The notes under the pieces are model-generated. The model was not told the DNA's origin. It did no database searches and was given only the letters and a program-made list of their open reading frames with translations. A DNA stretch of 64,000 bases from Agrobacterium vitis (GTDB lineage: Bacteria; Pseudomonadota; Alphaproteobacteria; Rhizobiales; Rhizobiaceae), in NCBI RefSeq assembly GCF_013426735.1, contig NZ_AP023272.1, positions 1,470,501 through 1,534,500 of the forward strand, given 5' to 3'. Made by a program: the position numbers and the translations under genes. Shown here piece after piece: positions 8,496-16,825 of this stretch; the first letter of the stretch is position 1, and every line of letters begins with the position of its first letter.

Positions 8496-9365
8496 TCAGG
8501 GTGTCAGCTTGAGAGGGATGCTCTCGAACTGAATTGGGCTTTTGTAGCCCAAGGAGGAATGTCTTCTTTTTGGATTATAGAAGGCGTCGATGTATTGTCC
8601 AATGGCGATTTCAGCTTGGGTCCTTGTTTTGAATACAGTTCGCCAAACCAGTTCTGACTTGATTGTCTTGAACACGGTTTCCACCATGGAATTGTCATAG
8701 CAATTGCCCTTGCCGCTCATCGACAGGATGAACCCGTGAGCTTTCAGAAGCTTTTGGTAGTCGGTCGCGCAATATTGACTACCACGGTCGGAGTGGTGAA
8801 TGACATCCTTCGGCGGTCTGCGGATGGCTATGGCCCGTCGTAATGCCGTCAATGCCAGGTCCTGCTTCATTCGATCACTGGTGGCCCAGCCGATAATACG
8901 TCGAGAATAGAGATCGACAACAATGGCCAGATAGAGCCAGCCTTGCGTCGTCCAAACGTAGGTGATGTCAACACCCCACTTCTGATTTGGACCTGTGGCG
9001 GCAAAGTCCTGATCCAGAATATTGGGGGCAACAGGCCCTTTGTGATCGCTGTCAGTTGTTCTCTTGAATCGGCGTTTCTGCAATGCCTTCAAACCATTGT
9101 CATGCATGATGCGAGCAACCCTGTGGCGACCGACGCAAACCCCGTCTTCCTTCAGTTCCACCGTCATGCGTGGGCTTCCATAGGTTTCATGTGAGGTGGT
9201 GAACTGAGCCCGGATATGAGCCAAAAGAACCATGTCCGTCCTTTGCCGCAGGCTTGGTTTGCGTATGTCCCAAGCGTAATATCCGCTTTCACTGACACCC
9301 AGAAGCGTGCAGGCACGCTGAACAGGAACATTGGCCTTCTCTGCCGCAATGACCTTGAATTTCAT
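8496..9365 (-). CDS. IS3-family transposase OrfB (DDE integrase domain)
   Basis: A 289-aa catalytic part of the IS3 transposase. An N-terminal HTH_21-like segment (VPVQRACTLLGVSESGYY) precedes an rve integrase core. The DDE residues are visible as WGVDITYVWT (first D), HHSDRGSQY (second D) and CYDNSMVETVFKTIKSE (E). The C-terminus has the usual YNPKRRHSSLGYKSP block. The ATG at 9365 overlaps the orfA stop, but the active protein is normally the OrfAB fusion made by -1 frameshifting. The length and all motifs are intact, so it is likely functional. Confidence 0.95.
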   Translation of the reverse strand: MKFKVIAAEKANVPVQRACTLLGVSESGYYAWDIRKPSLRQRTDMVLLAHIRAQFTTSHETYGSPRMTVELKEDGVCVGRHRVARIMHDNGLKALQKRRFKRTTDSDHKGPVAPNILDQDFAATGPNQKWGVDITYVWTTQGWLYLAIVVDLYSRRIIGWATSDRMKQDLALTALRRAIAIRRPPKDVIHHSDRGSQYCATDYQKLLKAHGFILSMSGKGNCYDNSMVETVFKTIKSELVWRTVFKTRTQAEIAIGQYIDAFYNPKRRHSSLGYKSPIQFESIPLKLTP

Positions 9366-9670
9366 TTCATGGTTTCCTTTGCAAAGAAGGCGGCTGCTTT
9401 TTTTAATAAATCGCGCTCCTGACGCAGAATTTCATTTTCCTTGCGAAGACGCGCCAGTTCCTTGGCAGTATCTTCGTGTGGTCCAGAAAGCAGGTCGGCT
9501 TCCTTGTGGGCGCTCACCCATTTCCCAAGCGTCGAGAGCCCAACGCCAAGATCATCGGATATTGCACGCAACGGCCTGCCGCTGGTGCGCGCAAGTCGGA
9601 CAGCCTCAGCTTTGAAAGCATCTGTGAACTTGGCGTGGCGGCCGGGTGAATTCTTCTTCGTGTTCGTCAT
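9362..9670 (-). CDS. IS3-family transposase OrfA (HTH DNA-binding)
   Basis: About 102 aa from ATG 9670 (MTNTKKNSPGRHAKFTDAF). The frame is open to 9688, but that codon lies next to the terminal repeat. Residues 12-55 are a helix-turn-helix of the HTH_Tnp_1 type (FKAEAVRLARTSGRPLRAIS, then LGVGLSTLGKWV). A leucine-zipper-like coiled coil follows (ELARLRKENEILRQERDLLK). The region after LLKKAAAFF overlaps a poly-A slippery stretch that would shift ribosomes into orfB. Confidence 0.93.
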   Translation of the reverse strand: MTNTKKNSPGRHAKFTDAFKAEAVRLARTSGRPLRAISDDLGVGLSTLGKWVSAHKEADLLSGPHEDTAKELARLRKENEILRQERDLLKKAAAFFAKETMK

Positions 9671-9698
9671 AGGGCGAAATCCTATCAAAGGTTAGGGA

Positions 9699-9728
9699 TT
9701 CGCTCTCCACTTCTTCCGGGCAAGTCCA
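9699..9728 (-). repeat. IS3 terminal inverted repeat, orfA-side end
   Basis: On the complement it reads TGGACTTGCCCGGAAGAAG and onward, the partner of 8459-8488. The second ACC target copy follows at 9729-9731. The outward part of this repeat is read through by the truncated DUF3800 frame. Confidence 0.92.
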
Positions 9729-10165
9729 ACCAGATACGAGGCCCAGAACTGCCTTGCTGTTTCCAGCGACATAGCCTGGTCAATCGTGAGGCACAGGACG
9801 TGGCGATTGAGTTCGTCCCAGTACCAGTGACCTGGAACCTCTTTGTTTTCCCCCGCGTCGAAGATGACATCGACGAATTTTGTGGGGGCCATGTACGGTT
9901 TGTGGATCTCAGTAAGGTTGAAAGTCCACACCGCCGATCCTTCGATTGCATCAATGACCTGATGGGCTAGAGCTATGATCTGTCCCTCCGGCCATTCATG
10001 GGCATGGACCCGATCCGCTCCCTTCTCTTTGAGAAAGGGACGCAAGACCTCATCTACCAGAGGCGTAATATCAGAGGTCGCAAGGATCGCGCCAAGCCGA
10101 AAATATTCGTTATGATCAAAAATGTTGCGCCCCGAGTTGCCAGTTTCATCAGCGTAGATGATCAT

Positions 10166-10703
10166 ACTTACTCCGGGAGAAATGGCCCTCTTAGGCGGCT
10201 ACACATTTGGATGGTGCAGTAAATGCAGGGTGCTTTCTGTAATTTAAGCGTTCAGGGGTGAAACGCAACACCTTCAATTTTGATGTGAATCCAGCACGGT
10301 TGGTTCCGCGGCCGCTATTAAATATTGTTTCCACTGTGCCCTCCTGTGCAAGCATTTACCCGAATTCAGTGACAGGTCGGCGGTTCAAATCTCTTCAAGG
10401 CGGGCGTTGTGAGGAGCACTCTTCGTCAAGGTGCACTTATCAAGGTGCTTGGAAACCTTGAAACTGCACACTTGAGCTGCAAACGCTGCATCTCTGCTCC
10501 TTCGAATAATAGGAAGCCAGGCCGATGATCTGAAAAAATGCCCGACCCCGTAAGCCCAGGATCTACCATTGGTGTTCCAACAGGCTGCATGACGGTGTCG
10601 AGCTCCACCATGCAGCCGATTGCAGTGGTCGCGCTGCTCTTAGGATGCGTGCGGAGCCCAGCAGGTCTGTGGTCCTACCACCGCATAAAGCCGCGGTGGA
10701 ACG
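10166..10703. other. Gene-free stretch between the DUF3800 gene and the GNAT gene
   Basis: About 540 bases with no credible ORF on either strand. The DUF3800 ribosome site (GGAG) lies at the left end. An imperfect hairpin CCACCGC/GCGGTGG at about 10677-10699 lies just downstream of the GNAT stop and could terminate the decarboxylase-GNAT transcript. The rest has no structure I can name; it may be the scar at the island edge. Confidence 0.4.
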
Positions 10704-11279
10704 TCAGCGTGTGGATAACGGCGGCGGGGGAGGTGGCGTGGTTGCACCTGTCCCCAGCGAACGTTGCACCATGACGCTGTCCGCCCAGCGGCCGTAGCGA
10801 TATGCGACGGCCGGCAACAGGCCGACTCGCACGAAGTTGAAACGATCGTGCAGGGCAAGCGAAGCCACATTGTCGGCGTCGATGTAGCCGATGATCTGCC
10901 GGAATCCCGCTGCAGCACAGGCGTCAATCAGACCGCGCAGCAACTGGCTTCCGACCCGCTTGCCGATATGGTCGTGATGCACATAGATCGAGTGTTTGAC
11001 CGTATAGCGATAGGCCGGTCGCTTGCGAAACAGAACCACATAGGCGTAGCCCACGACCGTGCCGTCGATGGTTGCGACAATATGGGGAAAGCGTTTGCTC
11101 TTGAGGTTCTTGCGCCGCTCCCGCAGGTCGTCCGGTTCGGGGGTGTCGCTGTCGTCCACGCCCTCATCGAGGCCGCGGCGGATATGCCGTCGATAAATCG
11201 CTAGCATCGCTTCCACGTCTGCGTCGCGCGACGGCCGGATGACCATCCGGTTGTCCTGGTCCATAATTTGTTCCGACAT
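10704..11279 (-). CDS. GNAT-family N-acetyltransferase (phosphinothricin acetyltransferase-like)
   Basis: About 191 aa from ATG 11279 (MSEQIMDQDNRMVIRPSRD); the longer frame to 11333 would overlap the upstream decarboxylase. The GNAT fold is visible: IRPSRDADVEAMLAIYRRH at the start, VVGYAYVVLFRKRPAYRYT, then the acetyl-CoA loop region IGKRVGSQLLRGLIDACA and a terminal GFVRVG-like strand (FNFVRVGLLPAVAYRYGRW). The pattern resembles the PAT/Bar subgroup, which acetylates phosphinothricin, methionine sulfoximine or related amines. A proline-rich tail (TTPPPPPPLS) ends the protein. It starts 7 bp after the decarboxylase stop, so the pair is one operon. A polyamine or amino-acid acetyltransferase role would fit the partner but is only inferred. 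Confidence 0.85.
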   Translation of the reverse strand: MSEQIMDQDNRMVIRPSRDADVEAMLAIYRRHIRRGLDEGVDDSDTPEPDDLRERRKNLKSKRFPHIVATIDGTVVGYAYVVLFRKRPAYRYTVKHSIYVHHDHIGKRVGSQLLRGLIDACAAAGFRQIIGYIDADNVASLALHDRFNFVRVGLLPAVAYRYGRWADSVMVQRSLGTGATTPPPPPPLSTR

Positions 11280-11286
11280 GGCCAGA

Positions 11287-13644
11287 CTACTCCGCAACGA
11301 CGTAGGTATAGAGCCGCACGCGCCCGGCGGCATCCGTTTCGCGATAGACGCCCTGGATTTCCACTTCGAACCCGGGGAAGGTGTTGAAGCAGGATTCGAA
11401 CATCTTGAGATAGTCGATCATCGGCTGCGCCAGATCGGTGAGCCGCTCACCCGGAACGATGGTGGCGATGCCCGGCGGATAGACCACGAAGGGGGTTGTC
11501 GCGATGCGTCCAGTAATCTCGTCGATCGGCAGGTAATCGACGTCGTTGCGCACCAAGCTGCGTGCCGCGTCATGCGGAGACATCGCCATTGGTGGTAGGT
11601 GCGCAGCAGAAAACTGCTTTGCCTGCAACGCGCTGACGTTGGCATCCCGAAAGAAGCGGTGCAGATCGCCGCAGAGATCGCGCAGGCGCACGCCGGCATA
11701 GCGGCCCGGGCGCCGACGGTAGAATTCCGGGATCACTTCTTCCAGCAATGCATTGTCGTCATGCAGCTTCTTGAAGGCCACGAGGCCGCTTATCAGGGTG
11801 CCGGCCTTGCTTGCCTCGACCCCAGGCGTCAGCAGGAAGAGCAAGGAGTTGAGGTCGTTCTTCTCGGCAACAATGCGGTTTTCGCGAAGATATTGCGCTA
11901 CGATCGGGGCAGGAATGCCATGTTCGGCATAGAGACCGGTCTTGCGGTCGAAGCCCGGCGTCAGCACCGTCAACTTGTTGGGATCCGTCATGGCGAACCC
12001 CTGTTCCATGCCGCTGAACCCATGCCAGGATGCATCGGGGGTGAGGTGCCAGAAAGCCGGGTTTGTCGCCAGCTGGTCGGTGGCAATGCTCTCCCATGGC
12101 ACGTCGTGCGAGGCGCCGGGGCTTGCAACATCAGGGATCAAGACGCGATCCGGCACGAAGGGCTCGAAGAACCAACGGCGCTCTGCACGCGGCTCCTTGT
12201 CCTCGAATTCCCTGCGCACGGCGCGCATCTTTTTTCTGAGTTCGATCCCGAGGCGGATCGTATCGTCCCACAGCACCTCGCCGGAACGACCCTTCATCAT
12301 CTGCGCGCCGACATCGAGCGAGGCGAACAGGGGATAGAAGGGCGAAGTGGAGGCATGCTGCATGAAGCTCTCATTGAAGCGCCGGTGCTCTACGCGCCGC
12401 TTCTGGCCGGTAATATGGCGATCCTTCATGTGGATCTGCGACGCCTGCGAAAAGCTGGCGAGCTGCTTGTGCGTGGACTGGGTGGCGATGATGCCGGGGG
12501 AATCCGGGCCGAGATTAGCGAGCCCCATGGCGAATCGCCCCGCATAAAGCGGGTGAAACTTCATGAAGCCGGCCCAGGCCTCGTCGAAGAGGATATAGTC
12601 ACAGAGATGACCGATCGATTTCAGGATCATCTCGGCATTGTGGATCGTGCCGTCATAGGTGCACTGCTCGACGACGGCAACACGGAATGGCCGCGGCTTC
12701 TGCCAGGCGTCAGGATCCTTCACCAGGGGATTGGCGCGAATGCGCGCGCGCAGCGCGGTCTCGTCCAGCGACGCGTAGTCGATCGGGCCGATGAGACCAT
12801 GCGCGTTGCGGGTGGTCGGGAGGTAGATGGGAATGCCACCCGATATCATCAGGGCCCCATGGTGCGCGGCCTTGTGATTGTTGCGGTCGAACAGCACGAG
12901 GTCGCCATCTGTGACAAGGGCGGAAAGCGCGACCTTGTTGGAGGTAGATGTTCCGTTCAACACGAAATAGGTCTTCTCGGCGCCGAAGATCTTTGCCGCT
13001 TCCTTCTGTGCCGCAAGCGCCGGCCCCTCATGAGTGAGGAGGTCGCCGAGGTCGAGCACGGAATTGTCGAGGTCGTCGCGGAAGACCGCTTCGCCGAGAT
13101 GCTCCATGAACACGCGACCGATCGGGCTGCGGCTGTAGAACACGCCGCCATTGTGCCCGGGACAAGTCCAGAGATGGTTGCCTTCCTCTGCGTAATCCAC
13201 GAGCGCGCCGAAGAACGGCGTTTTCAGCGTTTCCGCATATTGCTTCAGACGGCTGATGAGGTTCTTCGCGATGAAAGCGGGCGTTTCCTCCGACAGGAAA
13301 ACGTAACCATCAATGAAGTCGAGCACCTCGACCGGCACGTCCTCGAAACGCTTTCCACGGATCAGGAGGATGATGGGGAAATCCAGCCCGCGGCGGCGCA
13401 TCAAGTTTATGAGGTGAGAGGTCTTGCCTTCAAGCCCCTTTTTTCCCCAATCGACCATCATACAGCCGATGGCGGCATCAGTCTGAACAACGATCTCTGC
13501 GTCGTCCAGATTGCGGGCACGCACCACTTCAAAACCGGAACGCTCGATCTCTTGAATGATCTGTTTGTAACGAACGCCCTCCAAATCCTCGCTGTCGAAC
13601 GAGGGTGTGGCGAACAAGAAGTTGAAGCGTCTGAAATAATCCAT
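11287..13644 (-). CDS. Orn/Lys/Arg decarboxylase, PLP-dependent
   Basis: About 785 aa from ATG 13644 (MDYFRRFNFLFATP). It is a fold-I (aspartate-aminotransferase type) basic amino-acid decarboxylase. An N-terminal receiver-like wing domain (to about residue 125) comes first, then the PLP domain containing WTCPGHNGG, FVLNGTSTSNK and FDEAWAGF. The PLP lysine is in QSTHKQLASF (K393). The C-terminal Orn/Lys/Arg domain includes VYPPGIATIVPGE. The protein decarboxylates ornithine, lysine or arginine to a polyamine precursor; the exact substrate is not readable. Rhizobia also carry a fold-III decarboxylase elsewhere, so this is likely the larger enterobacterial-type enzyme. It is followed by the GNAT gene in the same operon. 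Its length is typical, with no damage seen. Confidence 0.93.
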   Translation of the reverse strand: MDYFRRFNFLFATPSFDSEDLEGVRYKQIIQEIERSGFEVVRARNLDDAEIVVQTDAAIGCMMVDWGKKGLEGKTSHLINLMRRRGLDFPIILLIRGKRFEDVPVEVLDFIDGYVFLSEETPAFIAKNLISRLKQYAETLKTPFFGALVDYAEEGNHLWTCPGHNGGVFYSRSPIGRVFMEHLGEAVFRDDLDNSVLDLGDLLTHEGPALAAQKEAAKIFGAEKTYFVLNGTSTSNKVALSALVTDGDLVLFDRNNHKAAHHGALMISGGIPIYLPTTRNAHGLIGPIDYASLDETALRARIRANPLVKDPDAWQKPRPFRVAVVEQCTYDGTIHNAEMILKSIGHLCDYILFDEAWAGFMKFHPLYAGRFAMGLANLGPDSPGIIATQSTHKQLASFSQASQIHMKDRHITGQKRRVEHRRFNESFMQHASTSPFYPLFASLDVGAQMMKGRSGEVLWDDTIRLGIELRKKMRAVRREFEDKEPRAERRWFFEPFVPDRVLIPDVASPGASHDVPWESIATDQLATNPAFWHLTPDASWHGFSGMEQGFAMTDPNKLTVLTPGFDRKTGLYAEHGIPAPIVAQYLRENRIVAEKNDLNSLLFLLTPGVEASKAGTLISGLVAFKKLHDDNALLEEVIPEFYRRRPGRYAGVRLRDLCGDLHRFFRDANVSALQAKQFSAAHLPPMAMSPHDAARSLVRNDVDYLPIDEITGRIATTPFVVYPPGIATIVPGERLTDLAQPMIDYLKMFESCFNTFPGFEVEIQGVYRETDAAGRVRLYTYVVAE

Positions 13645-13973
13645 GCCAGCATCCAAAGTTGATCGAACGAAAGCTGTCGCCTTATTTTATGACGGGGCTG
13701 TGACAACGGCGATGCGCTACCACTGGCGTTCGTTCAAAAGGTCAATGGAGAGCAAAGCCTGAACACGGGAATGCGTGAATAGTCTGCCGAGAGGGCTACT
13801 GGATCTCACGAAGACCGGAGACTGATCAGGCCGTCGCGGCAGGAAAGGGAGGACTCTGTCGCGATCGGCATGCAGTTGCACGTTAGGCGTTCTTAACTTA
13901 GACCCAAAATGCTCCATTATGATTGAACTGCCGGTCCCACCGTGTTTGAACGGCGGCAACCGGCGACGAAGTG
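13645..13973. other. Divergent intergenic region (decarboxylase / exonuclease)
   Basis: About 330 bases between two divergent starts. It must hold both promoters. I see no ORF or RNA gene, and no convincing -35/-10 pair. Confidence 0.4.
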
Positions 13974-14966
13974 ATGGCGATAGAAATGGCAGAACAGTTT
14001 GACATGTTTTCGGGAGAGGTTTCGCGCGATCGGCTCGTTGTTCGTGCCAAATCAAGACCCGTGAAGCCTGAGCAACCGGTCGCTTCCATGAGTGAAGAGG
14101 AGATGGTTCGCCATTTGTCGGAGACGGGCCGCTACCGCATCCTCACAAAACTTATGCCGCGGGAGGTCGTACCGTTCCCACGCCCGGAATTCCCGCTCAA
14201 AGGCATCATCCTCGACACCGAGACCACGGGCTTGAATTGGCGCAAGGATGAGATCATCGAGATCGGGCTGATCGTGTTCACTTTCGATTCCAATGGAAAC
14301 ATCGGTGACGTGACCGAGGTCTATGGCGGGCTTCAGCAGCCAAGCATGTCTATTCCCGCTGACATCACGACGCTCACCGGCATCACCGACGAGGTGGTCG
14401 CCGGTCAATCGATCGATATGGAGGTCGTCCAGGCCCTGATCGAACCCGCGGATTTGGTGATCGCCCACAATGCCGGTTTTGACCGTCCATTCTGCGAGAT
14501 GTTGTCTCCGATGTTTGCGGGCAAGGCCTGGGCCTGCTCGAATGCTGAGATCGATTGGTCGTCACGGGGATATGAAGGCACCAAGCTTGGCTATCTCATC
14601 GGGCAGGCGGGTTTCTTCCACGAGGGCCATCGTGCGGTTGACGATTGTTTCGCGCTCCTGGAGGTTCTCGCAAGGGACAATGATGGAACGGCCTCCACCG
14701 CTTTTGCTGAACTTTATCAAGCAAGCCAGCGATCGCGTGTCCGGATCCTTGCCGAGAATAGCCCCTTTGACATGAAGGACCACCTGAAAGCGAGAGGCTA
14801 TCGTTGGTCTGACGGAAGCGACGGCCGTCCGAAATCCTGGTGGGTCGAAGTCGATGAACAGGCGCTAGACGAGGAACTCTCATATCTGCGAACCGAAATC
14901 TACTGCTATCCCGAGGCAGATCCACCGATCAAACGCCTGACTGCCTTCGACCGTTTTAGGGCTTGA
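13974..14966 (+). CDS. DnaQ-like 3'-5' exonuclease
   Basis: About 330 aa; ATG 13974 is taken (GTG 13971 and ATG 13986 are alternatives). The DEDDh exonuclease core spans about 75-245: LDTETTGL (Exo I), VIAHNAGFDRPFC (Exo II), and HRAVDDCFAL (Exo III with H and D). An ~80-residue N-terminal extension and a C-terminal domain (FDMKDHLKARGYRWSDG, then SWWVEVD) distinguish it from the PolIII epsilon subunit. The C-terminal unit occurs in stand-alone rhizobial exonucleases and may bind nucleic acid. It likely trims or proofreads DNA or RNA ends. It stands alone, followed by a small DUF1127 gene 170 bp downstream. Confidence 0.9.
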   Translation: MAIEMAEQFDMFSGEVSRDRLVVRAKSRPVKPEQPVASMSEEEMVRHLSETGRYRILTKLMPREVVPFPRPEFPLKGIILDTETTGLNWRKDEIIEIGLIVFTFDSNGNIGDVTEVYGGLQQPSMSIPADITTLTGITDEVVAGQSIDMEVVQALIEPADLVIAHNAGFDRPFCEMLSPMFAGKAWACSNAEIDWSSRGYEGTKLGYLIGQAGFFHEGHRAVDDCFALLEVLARDNDGTASTAFAELYQASQRSRVRILAENSPFDMKDHLKARGYRWSDGSDGRPKSWWVEVDEQALDEELSYLRTEIYCYPEADPPIKRLTAFDRFRA

Positions 14967-15137
14967 TGCCATCGCTTTGATCAGTTTCCGAGAAGACCAA
15001 TGCTTTGAGTGCATGGCTGACCTCAGACCTTGTGTCTTATCGACGGGCGGGCAAGGGCCTATATTCCAATTATCGAAACGACGTTGGAACCAAGGCAAGG
15101 TTGCTGGCGTCAAGAGACCTCACGAAAGGGGATCATC

Positions 15138-15284
15138 ATGAACGTAGCACGCACTTTCAACAATTGGCGCAAGTATCGTCAGACCGTTACCGAACTGGGT
15201 CGCATGAGCACACGTGAGCTGCAGGATCTGGGCATCAATCGCGCTGACATCAACAGCGTTGCCCGCCAGTCGGTTGCTCGCTAA
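15138..15284 (+). CDS. DUF1127 small protein
   Basis: A 48-aa protein starting at ATG 15138, preceded by AAAGGGGATC. It shows the DUF1127 pattern: aromatic/basic start FNNWRKYRQTV, then ELGRMSTRELQDLGINRADI. Short DUF1127 proteins in Agrobacterium and relatives are linked to phosphate, carbon and RNA metabolism, and their arginine-rich surface suggests RNA binding; that comes from family knowledge. A good rho-independent terminator follows at 15318. Confidence 0.88.
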   Translation: MNVARTFNNWRKYRQTVTELGRMSTRELQDLGINRADINSVARQSVAR

Positions 15285-15317
15285 GCGGCTTTTTCCCAAG
15301 CTATTGAATTGATACTA

Positions 15318-15343
15318 CGCCCGCTGATGACGCGGGCGTTTTT
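15318..15343 (+). terminator. Rho-independent terminator after the DUF1127 gene
   Basis: Stem CGCCCGC (15318-15324), loop TGATGAC, stem GCGGGCG (15332-15338), then a run of T. Confidence 0.88.
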
Positions 15344-15472
15344 GTATGTGGCCCACCACGGAACCTCAGCTCGATACTTCTGACGCCGCAAAAGGGCATT
15401 GCGCTTCTCGCATAGCTGCACTGCAGCAATGTCTGTTTCGTGTGCGGCGGAAACTGGTATCTGATTTTCATC

Positions 15473-15595
15473 GAAGCGATGCACCTCCTCCCGCAGAGCT
15501 TCGAATTCAGACGGCCCACTCCTCCTCCCAGCCGTTGTTCGGTTCTTTTCGGAAAGCCTGCCGCACCTCCTCCCGCGGCAGGCTTTTTCGTTTTT
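15473..15595 (+). ncRNA. Alpha-r14 family (NfeR1-like) small RNA
   Basis: Three consecutive hairpins each expose a C-rich anti-Shine-Dalgarno motif. Hairpin 1 is GAAGC (15473) to GCTTC (15502) with CCTCCTCCC in the loop. Hairpin 2 is ACGGC (15511) to GCCGT (15535) with a second CCTCCTCCC. Hairpin 3 is AAGCCTGCCGC with a third CCTCCTCCC loop and GCGGCAGGCTT, followed by T-rich sequence that acts as terminator. This architecture, about 120 nt with three unpaired CUCCUCCC motifs, is the hallmark of rhizobial alpha-r14 trans-acting sRNAs such as NfeR1, which repress mRNAs by pairing with ribosome sites. The 5' end is estimated from hairpin 1. It lies between DUF1127 and dinB, whose 3' end is 12 bp away on the opposite strand. 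Confidence 0.85.
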
Positions 15596-15607
15596 AGGGC
15601 CGTCGCA

Positions 15608-16732
15608 TCAGAGTTCGAGCGCGAGCTGCGGTGTCTGCTCGCTTTCTTCGGTGTTCAGCGATGACAGGGTGATCCCAAGCAGCCGCACCGGATGTTTGAA
15701 CGGGAATACTGAAGTGAGCAGGGGCTCCGCTATCCCGAGGATCATGTCGATGTCCGACACGTATCCTGCCACGGTCCTGCTGCGTGTCGCCTGGCTGAAA
15801 TCTGAATATTTGATTTTGACGGTTACCGTCTTTCCTTTGATGTCGTGCGCCTCGCAATAGCGCCAGACTTTTTCGGCCAGGGGCCGCAGCTCCGCCCTGG
15901 CCGGATCGAGATCATCGATGTCCTCGACAAACGTATCCTCAGCACCAACAGATTTGCGGATGCGATCTGCTCTGACCTGCCGGTCGTCGATGCCCCGCGC
16001 GATGCCATAGAAGTAAGATCCGGACTTGCCGAAATGCGTCTGAAGAAACTGAAGCGACTTCGATTTCAGATCGAGCCCGGTTTCGATCCCATGGCGTTGC
16101 ATGCGCTCGGCCGTGGCGGGCCCCACGCCATGGAATTTCTTGACGGGGAGGGCCTCGACAAACCCTGGCCCGTTTTTTGGCGTGATGACAGCCTGGCCAT
16201 TCGGCTTATTCAGGTCGCTCGCCATCTTTGCCAGAAACTTGTTGTAGGAAATGCCGGCTGAGGCGTTGAGACCTGTGGCTGCCTTGATCTTTGCCCGGAT
16301 TTCCAGCGCGATCTCGGTGGCGATCTCCATGCCCTTCAGATTTTCTGTGACATCGAGATAGGCTTCGTCCAATGACAGCGGCTCGATCAACGCCGTGTAT
16401 TCGGCGAAGATCTCGCGTATCTGGTGAGAGACCTGCCGGTAGACGTCAAAGCGGGGTGGTACGAAGATCAAATCCGGGCACTTGCGCTTGGCGGTCATGG
16501 AGGGCATCGCCGAGTGGACGCCAAAGGCGCGTGCCTCATAACTTGCGGCCGCCACCACGCCACGGGCCGCGGACCCGCCAACGGCGACGGGCTTGCCGCG
16601 CAGCTGCGGATTGTCGCGCTGTTCAACAGAGGCATAAAAGGCGTCCATATCGACATGGATGATCTTGCGCACAGAGACGCCGTTCGAACGATCTGGGCTC
16701 ATGGCCGTCTCAGGCCCTACCGAACTCGTCAT
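15608..16732 (-). CDS. dinB: DNA polymerase IV (Y-family, DinB)
   Basis: About 374 aa from ATG 16732 (MTSSVGPETAMSP); ATG 16702 is also possible. The longer open frame to 16870 is excluded because it would run through the LexA box. The Y-family catalytic residues are present: IIHVDMDAFYASVEQ (first D), steric residue region YEARAFGVHSAMPS, and PLSLDEAYLDVT (catalytic DE). HhH DNA-binding segments and the little-finger domain follow. The C-terminus QTPQLALEL provides a beta-clamp-binding motif (QLALEL). It carries out error-prone translesion synthesis. The SOS box upstream indicates LexA control. Confidence 0.96.
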   Translation of the reverse strand: MTSSVGPETAMSPDRSNGVSVRKIIHVDMDAFYASVEQRDNPQLRGKPVAVGGSAARGVVAAASYEARAFGVHSAMPSMTAKRKCPDLIFVPPRFDVYRQVSHQIREIFAEYTALIEPLSLDEAYLDVTENLKGMEIATEIALEIRAKIKAATGLNASAGISYNKFLAKMASDLNKPNGQAVITPKNGPGFVEALPVKKFHGVGPATAERMQRHGIETGLDLKSKSLQFLQTHFGKSGSYFYGIARGIDDRQVRADRIRKSVGAEDTFVEDIDDLDPARAELRPLAEKVWRYCEAHDIKGKTVTVKIKYSDFSQATRSRTVAGYVSDIDMILGIAEPLLTSVFPFKHPVRLLGITLSSLNTEESEQTPQLALEL

Positions 16733-16810
16733 GGCGTGATCCCTCGGATGTGTTTTATCGCGCATGAATAAAACTGCCTGACATCCCGACTGCCGCATAA
16801 AAGCATTTGG

Positions 16811-16825
16811 AACAAATAATGAACA
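16811..16825 (-). promoter_or_regulatory. Alphaproteobacterial LexA (SOS) box upstream of dinB
   Basis: The direct repeat GTTC-N7-GTTC (complement of GAACAAATAATGAAC) matches the alphaproteobacterial LexA operator exactly. It lies 79 bases upstream of the chosen dinB start, the right place to repress it. Confidence 0.88.

Larger units (their letters stand above)
8459..9728 (-). mobile_element. Complete IS3-family insertion sequence, 1270 bp
   Basis: The element is bounded by 30-bp terminal inverted repeats (28 of 30 matching) that begin TGGACTTGCCCG. It is flanked by a 3-bp direct repeat ACC (8456-8458 and 9729-9731), the target-duplication length usual for the IS3 group. It carries orfA (9670-9362) and orfB (9365-8496), whose stop and start overlap in ATGAAATGA. 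A run of seven A followed by GC near the end of orfA (around 9395-9402 on the complement) is a candidate slippery site for the -1 frameshift that makes the OrfAB transposase. All parts needed for transposition look intact. Confidence 0.95.
7840..10165 (-). pseudogene. DUF3800 protein gene split by an IS3-family insertion
   Basis: The N-terminal 145 codons (10165 down to 9729) and the C-terminal ~205 codons (8455 down to 7840) are separated by an IS3 element at 8459-9728. The N-part starts at ATG 10165 after GGAG and shows the DUF3800 opening MIIYADETGNSG and later HAHEW. The C-part retains LQATDMLLWVAQR, matching the conserved C-terminal D-rich region of the family. Deleting the IS and one copy of the ACC target duplication gives ASYLV joined to DDIEGVVAALEE in frame, for an intact protein of 350 aa. 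No other lesion is visible, so the insertion is probably recent. DUF3800 proteins have an RNase H-like or DEDD-type fold and are common in defence islands; their function is unsettled. Readthrough into the IS gives a 157-aa truncated product. Confidence 0.9.

Noticed and set aside
10375-10400. GGTTCAAATC resembling a tRNA T-loop
   Set aside because: The flanks do not form a T-stem or an acceptor stem, so it is a chance match.
11599-13662. 687-codon open frame on the plus strand opposite the decarboxylase
   Set aside because: It lies entirely antisense to a strong Orn/Lys/Arg decarboxylase with catalytic motifs; its length is a by-product of high GC content, and no family similarity is seen.
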